DNA of 64,000 nucleotides from an uncultured Vicinamibacterales bacterium (GTDB lineage: Bacteria > Acidobacteriota > Vicinamibacteria > Vicinamibacterales > UBA8438): contig OY282382.1 of the NCBI GenBank assembly GCA_958295905.1, forward strand, positions 1,884,001-1,948,000, read 5' to 3'. Positions 58,008 to 64,000 of the stretch are shown piece after piece. The notes beneath the pieces were generated by a model. That model was not told where the DNA came from, ran no database searches, and worked only from the letters and a program-made list of their open reading frames with translations. Each line of letters begins with the position of its first letter. Positions within the stretch are counted from its first letter, which is position 1. The position numbers and the translations under genes were made by a program.

Positions 58008-59117
58008 ATGACTGACCGCGTCCCCGACGTTCGCCTCACCTTCCGCGGTCTCACCGCGCGCCCGGTGCTGCTGCCCTTGGAGCGCCCGGTGGTCGCCCGC
58101 ATCGCCACCATCACCGAGTGGCCGATCGTGCTCATCGATCTCGAGACCGAGGAGGGGGTCGTCGGCCGCAGCTACCTGGAGCCGTACATCCCGAAGGCGA
58201 TGCGGTACGTGGTGTCGGCGCTGCAGGATCTGGGCGAGCTGCTGCGCGGCCGGCCCGTGGTTCCGGTGGACCTCTACACCGCCGCCCGGAAGTCGCTGCA
58301 TTTCGTCGGCTACGAGGGCCTCTCGGCGATTGCCGTGTCCGGGGTGGACATGGCGGCGTGGGACGCGCTGGCCCGGGGGGCCGGCCGGCCGCTGTGCGAG
58401 CTGCTGGGCGGATCGGTCGCCCCGGTCCGCGCCTACAACAGCAACGGGCTGTGGCTGCACGAGTCCGCCGCGGTGGCCGAAGAGGCGCTGGCCCTGCGCG
58501 AGGAGGGCGGGTTCGAGGGGCTGAAGCTGCGCCTGGGGCGGACCCGGCTCGGCGACGACCTTGCCGCCCTCGAGGCGGTGCGGCGCGCGGTGGGCGGCGA
58601 CATGCGCCTGATGGTGGACTTCAACCAGGGGCTGGACCAGGCCGAGGCGATCGAGCGCTGCCACGCGATAGACGGCCACGGCCTGACCTGGATCGAGGAG
58701 CCGGTGGTGTACGACGATCTGGACGGCTACCGCCGCCTCGCGGCGGAGCTCGACACCCCGATCCAGATCGGCGAGAACTTCTACGGTCCGCGCGCCCTCT
58801 ACCGCGCCCTGCAGGCGCAGGCGTGCGACTACGTGATGCCCGACTTCATGCGCATCGGCGGGGTGACGGGCTGGCTGCGGGCGGCCGCCATCGCGGGGGC
58901 GGCGGGGGTGCCGGTGTCCACCCACCTGTACCCGGAGGTCGCGGCGCACGTGATGCGGGTGACGGAGACGGCTCACTGGCTCGAATGGCAGAACTGGGCC
59001 GATCCGATACTGCAGCAGCCCTACACGGTGACCGGCGGGCAGTTGCATATTCCCGACACTCCAGGGGTCGGGCTCGAATGGGACGAGGCGGCGGTGGCCG
59101 CCTACTCGGTGGCCTGA
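58008..59117 (+). CDS. Enolase-superfamily enzyme, mandelate racemase type
   Basis: A 369-residue enzyme of the mandelate racemase branch, which abstracts the proton next to a carboxylate. Metal ligands are Asp204 (MVDFNQ), Glu230 (WIEEPV) and Glu256 (IGENF). Catalytic residues are Lys173 with Arg175 (LKLRLG; most racemases have K-x-K) on one face and the Asp279-His306 dyad on the other, with Glu326 to polarise the carboxylate. Dehydration of a sugar acid or racemisation is therefore possible; substrate not predictable. The Arg in place of the second Lys is noteworthy. No signal peptide, so cytoplasmic. It follows the barrel gene by 66 bp on the same strand. Confidence 0.88.
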   Translation: MTDRVPDVRLTFRGLTARPVLLPLERPVVARIATITEWPIVLIDLETEEGVVGRSYLEPYIPKAMRYVVSALQDLGELLRGRPVVPVDLYTAARKSLHFVGYEGLSAIAVSGVDMAAWDALARGAGRPLCELLGGSVAPVRAYNSNGLWLHESAAVAEEALALREEGGFEGLKLRLGRTRLGDDLAALEAVRRAVGGDMRLMVDFNQGLDQAEAIERCHAIDGHGLTWIEEPVVYDDLDGYRRLAAELDTPIQIGENFYGPRALYRALQAQACDYVMPDFMRIGGVTGWLRAAAIAGAAGVPVSTHLYPEVAAHVMRVTETAHWLEWQNWADPILQQPYTVTGGQLHIPDTPGVGLEWDEAAVAAYSVA

Positions 59118-59240
59118 CAGCCCGCGGTGAACCCCGCGTCGCGCCGAGAGCGGCGCGGCGCGCATCGCCGCTCGAATGCGACGGGGGGCTTCGCCACGGG
59201 CTGGAGCGGCGGGTTCGCACCGCGGAAGGTTGCGGCCGGA
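59118..59240. repeat. Dispersed intergenic repeat, related in inverse orientation to 5720-5780
   Basis: The region shares cagcccg, gaaccccgcgtcgc and gagcggcg blocks in the same order with the reverse complement of 5720-5780. It lies directly behind the enolase-superfamily stop. It is rich in inverted GC motifs and probably belongs to a repetitive extragenic family of this genome. Confidence 0.5.
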
Positions 59241-59318
59241 ACCGCGGTGGAGACATACTGTTGGGTCGGGGCGACAGGCTGTCGGCCCGGATTCCCGTTT
59301 CTTGAAGGAGAGTCTGCG

Positions 59319-60731
59319 ATGAGCGCCATGCGTCTTTTCGGAGTATTGGTCGGTTTCGGTCTCATGGCGCCGGCCGCCGTGAGCGCACAGTCGGCGCCCG
59401 CGGCAGACGCCGAGGTCACCTTCGCCCGCGACGTCGCGCCGATTCTCCAGCGGAGCTGCCAGCAGTGCCATCGCCCGGCCTCGGTGGCCCCGATGTCGCT
59501 GCTCACCTACGCCGAGGTGCGCCCCTACGCGCGGGCCATCAAGACCCGCACCGGCCTGCGCAACAAGCGCGGGGCCATGCCGCCGTGGTTCCTCGAGCGC
59601 GACCTCGGGATTCAGCACTACAAGAACGATCCGTCGCTGAGCGAGGAGGAGATCGAGCTGATCGCCCGGTGGGTCGACAACGGCGCGCCCCTCGGCGACC
59701 CCGCGGATCTGCCGCCCCCCCTCGATTTCGGTGACGAGAGCGAATGGTCGATCGGGGAGCCGGATCTCATCCTGGAGACGCCGGTCGTCACCGTGCCGGC
59801 CGCCGCCCCCGACAAGTGGACCAACCTCGGCACCATTCCCACCGGGCTCACCGAGGACCGCTACGTCGCCGCGGTCGAGGTGAAGGAGTTCAACGATATT
59901 CCGCCGAGCGGCGCCGGCGACACGGTGGGCGGGCGCTACGTGTTCCACCATATGACCTACGGTTCGGTGGTCCCCGACGGGGCGGACCCCGGCGACGCGA
60001 CGCGGTTCCCGGTCCACGAGGTCGGGCGGAACGCCGACATCTTCCCGGACAACGCGGGCCGGCTGCTCAAGGCGGGCTCGTCCCTCGAGCTGGAGACGGC
60101 GCACCTGCACGCCAACGGCCGCGAGACCAACGCGCACTTGAAGTTCGCGTTCAAGCTGCATCCGAAGGGCTACGAGCCGGAGATCCGGCACGCGCGGACG
60201 CTGGTCGGCAACGGCGTCGACATCGACATCAAGCCGAACCAGACCTCGCAGGAGCTGCATGCCTACCGGGTGCTCGACGAGCACACCCGGATCGTCTCGT
60301 TCGAGCCGCACCAGCACGCGCCGGGCACGCGCATGTGCCTGGAGGCGATCTGGGGGCACAACATCGAGACCCTGGCCTGCGTCGGCTACGACCACAACTG
60401 GGTCAAGCAGTACATCTTCGACGACGACCACGCTCCGCTGCTGCCGAAGGGGACGATCGTGCACATCATCGGCTGGCTGGATACGACGGTAGCCAACCGC
60501 AACGTGGCCGACCCGCGGAACTGGTCGGGCGGCGGGCGCCGGTCGGTGGCCAACATGTTCATCGACCTCGGCGAGGCCCTCGAGCTGACCGACGAGCAGT
60601 TCGAGCGCGAGATGGCGGAGCGCCGCGGGCGCCTGGGCCTTCAGCTCGGGGATCACGTCATCGGCTGCCCCCTGTGCATGGCGGACTTTTCGTCGCAGCA
60701 GAGGGTCGAGGAGGTCAACGACCAGCCATGA
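59319..60731 (+). CDS. Exported cytochrome c / copper monooxygenase-like protein
   Basis: A 470-residue exported protein. After a signal peptide (GVLVGFGLMAPAAVSAQ) a cytochrome c-like segment carries Cys47-Gln-Gln-Cys50-His51 (SCQQCHRPASVAPM). The second half has the histidine motifs of ascorbate-dependent copper type II monooxygenases (PHM/DBH-like): VFHHMTYG, ETAHLHANGRE and FEPHQHAPGTRM. A haem domain could feed electrons to the copper site for hydroxylation of an unknown substrate. ATG at 59319 follows AAGGAG. It overlaps the next gene by 4 bp, so the two exported proteins are probably made together. Confidence 0.75.
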   Translation: MSAMRLFGVLVGFGLMAPAAVSAQSAPAADAEVTFARDVAPILQRSCQQCHRPASVAPMSLLTYAEVRPYARAIKTRTGLRNKRGAMPPWFLERDLGIQHYKNDPSLSEEEIELIARWVDNGAPLGDPADLPPPLDFGDESEWSIGEPDLILETPVVTVPAAAPDKWTNLGTIPTGLTEDRYVAAVEVKEFNDIPPSGAGDTVGGRYVFHHMTYGSVVPDGADPGDATRFPVHEVGRNADIFPDNAGRLLKAGSSLELETAHLHANGRETNAHLKFAFKLHPKGYEPEIRHARTLVGNGVDIDIKPNQTSQELHAYRVLDEHTRIVSFEPHQHAPGTRMCLEAIWGHNIETLACVGYDHNWVKQYIFDDDHAPLLPKGTIVHIIGWLDTTVANRNVADPRNWSGGGRRSVANMFIDLGEALELTDEQFEREMAERRGRLGLQLGDHVIGCPLCMADFSSQQRVEEVNDQP

Positions 60732-61657
60732 TCTTGACCGGGAACCGATTCGTCCGGCCGGGTGCGGTCGTCCTGCTGCTCGCCCTGGCGGCGGCGGCGG
60801 GCGCCCAGACCCGTTACACCTACTCCCGGGGGCAGAGTGTGTCCCCGGCGTTCGAGGGGTGGTGGCAGAACGATGACGGCACTTACGCGTTGTTCTTCGG
60901 CTACATGAACTCCAACTGGGAAGAGGAACTCGACGTGCCGGTCGGACCGGACAACCACATCGAGCCGGGGGGGCCGGACCGCGGCCAGCCCACCCACTTC
61001 TATCCCCGGCGCAACATGTTTCTCTTCACGGTCGAGGTGCCGGCCGACTTCGGCGACCGCGAGGTGGTCTGGACCCTGACCACGAACGGCCGGACCGAGC
61101 GCGCGTACGGCTCGCTGGCCACCGATTACCTGCTCGACCCGCAGACTATCGCGACGGAGATGGGCGCGAATTTCGGCCGCATCCGCGACGAGTGGCGGGA
61201 GAACGAGCCGCCCGAGCTGACCCTCGGGGTGGATCAACCGCGGCGCGTGCGGTCGGGGGAGCCCCTGACGCTGGTGGCGTTCACCCGCGACGACGGGATA
61301 CCGTCGGGCCGCTACCAGCCGCCGGCGGTCGAGCCCGGCCGGCCGCATCCCGCCTACCGGCCCCCGCAGCAGATCGTGCCGGGCAATCCGCCCGGGCTGC
61401 GGTTTTCGTGGATCGTCTACCGGGGCGACGCGTCGAAAGTGCGCTTCAGCCCCCGCCAACTGAAGTCCTGGCAGGACACCCGGGTGTACTCGTACTCGCC
61501 GTGGTCGCCGCCCTACATCCTGCCCGAGGTGCCCCCGGACGGGCGGTGGGAGGTGCAGGCGACGTTCGACGAGCCCGGGACCTACGTCCTGCGAGCCATC
61601 GCCGGGGACGGGGCGTTGTCCGCAAACGAGAACGTGACGATTACCGTCACCCCCTGA
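60728..61657 (+). CDS. Exported protein of unknown function, coupled to the copper monooxygenase-like gene
   Basis: A 309-residue exported protein with signal peptide (GAVVLLLALAAAAGAQ). The mature part begins YTYSRGQSVSPAFEGWWQND, continues with beta-rich sequence (FFGYMNSNWEEELDVPVG, FTVEVPADFGDREVVWTLT) and ends with an immunoglobulin-like strand pattern (GTYVLRAIAGDGALSANENV, TITVTP). It is a family known from Acidobacteriota without assigned role. The ATGA overlap with the preceding gene implies joint function. Confidence 0.7.
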   Translation: MILTGNRFVRPGAVVLLLALAAAAGAQTRYTYSRGQSVSPAFEGWWQNDDGTYALFFGYMNSNWEEELDVPVGPDNHIEPGGPDRGQPTHFYPRRNMFLFTVEVPADFGDREVVWTLTTNGRTERAYGSLATDYLLDPQTIATEMGANFGRIRDEWRENEPPELTLGVDQPRRVRSGEPLTLVAFTRDDGIPSGRYQPPAVEPGRPHPAYRPPQQIVPGNPPGLRFSWIVYRGDASKVRFSPRQLKSWQDTRVYSYSPWSPPYILPEVPPDGRWEVQATFDEPGTYVLRAIAGDGALSANENVTITVTP

Positions 61658-61801
61658 CCGGAGTGACGGCAACCGGATGGCCGGCAACGCTCTGAGAAGT
61701 GACGCCGCGTTCGCGGCGCGGTCGGCTCGGCGCCGTTCCGGGCGGGGCGGAAGCGGCCGTATGGGCCGTATCGAATGCGGCGGAAGAGGAGACTGACGAC
61801 G

Positions 61802-62605
61802 ATGACGAAGTGGAAGAGCGCGCGGGCAGGCGCAATGCTGACGGTGTTCCTGCTGGCCGCCGGCTCGGCGGCGGCGCAGACCGAAGTGCCGCGCGCATTC
61901 GACGGGAATCCCGATCTGAACGGGGTCTGGCAGGCCATCGGGACGGCGCACTGGGACATCGAGGACCATCCGGCGGCCGCGGGACCGCCGGACATGGGCG
62001 CCATCGGGGCGATTCCGCCCGGCCAGGGCGTGGTCGTGGGGGGCGGGATCCCCTATCGCGCCGACGCGCTCGCGCAGAAGCAACAGAACTTCGAGAACCG
62101 GTGGACCGACGACCCCGAGCTGAAGTGCTTCATGCCGGGGGTGCCGCGGGCCACGTATCTGCCGTACCCGTTCCGGATCCTTCAGGGCGACCGGAAGATC
62201 ATGTTCATCTACGGGTTCGCCGAGGCGAACCGCACCGTGCACATGGACAAGGAGAACCCCGAGCCGCCCCCCCTCGACACCTGGATGGGGCGCTCGCACG
62301 GACGCTGGGAGGGCGACACCCTCGTTGTCGACGCCCAGGGTTTCAACGGCGAGGCGTGGTTCGATCGCGCCGGCAACTACGCCGGCAGCGGTCTGCGGGT
62401 CGTCGAGCGCTACACGCCGATGGGGCCGAACGCAATTCTGTACGAAGCGACCATCGAGGACCCCGCCGTCTTCACCCGTCCGTGGACCATCGAGATGCCC
62501 CTCTACCGGCGCCTCGAAGCGAACGCGCGGGTGTTGGAGTACAAGTGCGTCGAGTTCTCGGAGGATCTGATTTACGGGCATCTGCGCAGGGTGCCCACCC
62601 GCTGA
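61802..62605 (+). CDS. Exported protein of an acidobacterial family of unknown function
   Basis: A 267-residue exported protein: signal peptide (GAMLTVFLLAAGSAAAQ), then PRAFDGNPDLNGVWQAIGTA, RTVHMDKENPEPP and the conserved core RSHGRWEGDTLVVDAQGFNG with RVVERYTPMGPNAILYEATI. Many copies occur in acidobacterial genomes, usually near oxidoreductases and amidases. No function can be given. AGAGGAG at 61784-61790 supports expression and ATG at 61802 gives the signal peptide. Confidence 0.7.
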   Translation: MTKWKSARAGAMLTVFLLAAGSAAAQTEVPRAFDGNPDLNGVWQAIGTAHWDIEDHPAAAGPPDMGAIGAIPPGQGVVVGGGIPYRADALAQKQQNFENRWTDDPELKCFMPGVPRATYLPYPFRILQGDRKIMFIYGFAEANRTVHMDKENPEPPPLDTWMGRSHGRWEGDTLVVDAQGFNGEAWFDRAGNYAGSGLRVVERYTPMGPNAILYEATIEDPAVFTRPWTIEMPLYRRLEANARVLEYKCVEFSEDLIYGHLRRVPTR

Positions 62606-62655
62606 CCCGTCGGGACGTCCGACGGAAGTTGAAGCTTGAAGAGAGGCATCGCACG

Positions 62656-64000
62656 ATGAACCGGACCAGAAACATCTTGTTACCGTCCATCGCCGCCGCC
62701 GCGGCGATGCTGCTGCCCGCCCCGGCCCCCGCGGCCGACTACCACCACGTGCACCTGACGACGTCGAACGCCACCGAGGCGATCGGCTGGTACTCGCGGT
62801 ACCTGGATTGCGAGCCGCTCGCCGACCGCGACGACGGGGTCGAGTGCGGGGGCGCGCAGGTGGTCTTCGACTCGCGCCCGACCCTCGGCAGCAGCCAGCG
62901 GACGGGCATCGACCACATCTCGTTCTCGTACCCCGATCTGACCGCGAAGATGGGCGAGCTCGAAGCGGTCGGCGTGCGCGGCTCCGGAGTGCGGCTGCAG
63001 CGTTTCCAGGACGGGTCGACCCTGCGCGACGTGCCGGGGCTGTTCAAGCACGGCTTCATCTTCGACCCCTGGGGCACCCGCATCGAGCTGGTCGAGGACA
63101 GCGCCACCCTCGGGTTCCACCACATCCATCTGAGCGCGGCCGACCCCGCCGCCACCCTCGCCTGGTATCAGGAGCGGTTCGGGGGCGAGAGCGCGCGGCT
63201 GCGCGGCCGCATCGACGGCCTGCGCCTCGGCGACGTCTGGCTGCTCGCGATGCAGGCCGACGGCGAGCCCGCGGCGACGGCGGGCCGGTCCATCGACCAC
63301 ATCGCGTTCGCGGTGCCGGAGATGGACGCGGCGGCCGGCGACCTTCGGTCGAGCGGGGTCGCGTTCCTGTCCGAGCCGGCGGTGCCCGACGGCGGCCGCA
63401 CCGGCGCCCGGCGGGCGTTCGTCGGCGGCCCCGACAACGTCAGCCTCGCCCTCGTCGAGGAAGGGTTCGCGGGGGTCGACGCCGAATTCGATGCGCCGGT
63501 CGACATCACCACCGAGCTGCAGCCGTACACCGTGCCCCGCACGCCGTGGGGCGCGCCGGACTTCCAGGGGGTGTGGACCGGCGACGCGGCGCACGGCATT
63601 CCCCTCCAACGGCCGGAGGATCTGGCCGAGGTCGAGGTGCTGACGTCCGAGCAGGCGGCGGCGCGGCGCGAGCGCGGGACCCTCGGCAGCATCTGGGGCT
63701 ACGAGTCCGAGTGGCGCGACACCACCCTCGGCTATGTGAGGTCCGCGCCCTCGCGGCAGGTGGCGATGGTCGTCGATCCGCCCGACGGCCGCCTGCCCGC
63801 CCGCACCCCCGAGGGCGAGCGTCTGCTCGCGGCGGCGCGGGCCGCCCGCCGGCCGATCGCCGAGGGCCCCGAGGACCTCAGCTCGTGGGTGCGGTGCATC
63901 ACCCGCAGCCTCGTTCCGACCCCGGGGGTCTACAACAACGGGCTCCAGATCGTGCAGGGGCCGAACCACGTCGCGCTGCAGCGGGAGATGATTCACGAGA
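62656..64000 (+). CDS. Two-domain VOC (glyoxalase-fold) protein fused to an acidobacterial exported-protein domain; incomplete at window end
   Basis: At least 448 residues; the frame is open to the window edge. A signal peptide (LLPSIAAAAAMLLPAPAPA) is followed by two VOC domains (YHHVHLTTSNATEAIGWYSR, DHISFSYPDL, FDPWGTRIELVED; then FHHIHLSAADPAATLAWYQE, DHIAFAVPEM, GPDNVSLALVEEG). The metal-type positions His and Glu are present in both. From about residue 290 it turns into the acidobacterial family seen in the previous gene (PRTPWGAPDFQGVWTGDAAH). VOC proteins open rings, isomerise or bind small molecules; an exported form with this extra domain is unusual. The start ATG at 62656 follows the preceding gene by 50 bp. 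Confidence 0.75.
   Translation, partial: MNRTRNILLPSIAAAAAMLLPAPAPAADYHHVHLTTSNATEAIGWYSRYLDCEPLADRDDGVECGGAQVVFDSRPTLGSSQRTGIDHISFSYPDLTAKMGELEAVGVRGSGVRLQRFQDGSTLRDVPGLFKHGFIFDPWGTRIELVEDSATLGFHHIHLSAADPAATLAWYQERFGGESARLRGRIDGLRLGDVWLLAMQADGEPAATAGRSIDHIAFAVPEMDAAAGDLRSSGVAFLSEPAVPDGGRTGARRAFVGGPDNVSLALVEEGFAGVDAEFDAPVDITTELQPYTVPRTPWGAPDFQGVWTGDAAHGIPLQRPEDLAEVEVLTSEQAAARRERGTLGSIWGYESEWRDTTLGYVRSAPSRQVAMVVDPPDGRLPARTPEGERLLAAARAARRPIAEGPEDLSSWVRCITRSLVPTPGVYNNGLQIVQGPNHVALQREMIHE

Noticed and set aside
55617..60656. A 1679-codon open frame on the minus strand
   Set aside because: It runs antisense to three well-supported genes; its composition (Arg, Gly, His, Val with no domain) is that of a GC-rich shadow frame.

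Overview
The window is GC-rich, densely coded DNA that looks like an Acidobacteriota genome of the Vicinamibacteria type. That placement is inferred from gene content, not from a marker gene: exported PQQ dehydrogenases, a cytochrome c/copper-monooxygenase-like protein, a TolB/FlgO-like + CBM9 + beta-barrel protein of the DUF5916 kind, exported amidases, and a family of short exported proteins (61.8-64 kb) typical of that phylum. No plasmid replication gene, CRISPR array or rRNA is visible. One tRNA-Lys(CTT) gene lies at 28.0 kb.

Layout. 0-8 kb: exported oxidative catabolism (SnoaL-like protein, PQQ dehydrogenase, amidase, cytochrome c-PQQ fusion). 8-27.8 kb: a large defence island built around one type I restriction-modification system. 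hsdM (8.0 kb), hsdS (13.2 kb, fused to a minimal nucleotidyltransferase) and hsdR (24.6 kb) are pulled apart by accessory modules: two HEPN/MNT toxin-antitoxin pairs, an AlbA_2/Schlafen-like regulator, a DUF6978 + DUF1828/1829 pair, a frameshifted TIR-like gene, a five-gene ubiquitin-like conjugation operon on the minus strand, an RHH protein, an AAA ATPase + truncated DUF4276 pair and a Phd antitoxin + truncated VapC. Several junctions carry short relics of hsdM, hsdS or hsdR ends. 28-37 kb: tRNA-Lys, remnants of a conjugative element (coupling-protein fragment, ArdC-like gene with a frameshift), a large SIR2-domain defence protein, and an inverted, broken second hsdR copy joined to an AAA-ATPase-like fragment. 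37.6-46 kb: a compact nitrate assimilation operon (transporter; a nitrite reductase-rubredoxin-Rieske-flavin reductase fusion; a DmsB-DmsC-like fusion; a molybdopterin nitrate reductase), followed by a porin. 46-55 kb: a repeat-rich stretch with two sets of long inverted repeats, IS4- and IS1595-type relics, a PIN-toxin fragment, an Lnb/DUF4105 protein, a DUF4097-like exported protein and a SUV3-like helicase. 55-64 kb: outer-membrane and exported catabolic proteins again, including an enolase-superfamily enzyme and a two-domain glyoxalase-fold protein that runs off the window.

How it works together. The flanks suggest a Gram-negative organism oxidising exported substrates through PQQ and haem proteins and able to assimilate nitrate. 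The centre is an immune island in which independent two- to five-gene modules have been stacked into one hsd operon. The relics of hsd ends between modules are the clearest sign of how it was assembled. Two systems deserve the closest look: the MNT-HsdS fusion with its duplicated HEPN/MNT partners, and the polyubiquitin-like/E2/JAB-E1/DUF6527/ClpP-fold protease operon, whose E2-like protein has no cysteine where an E2 active site would be expected. All functions are read from motifs by eye; no database search was possible.
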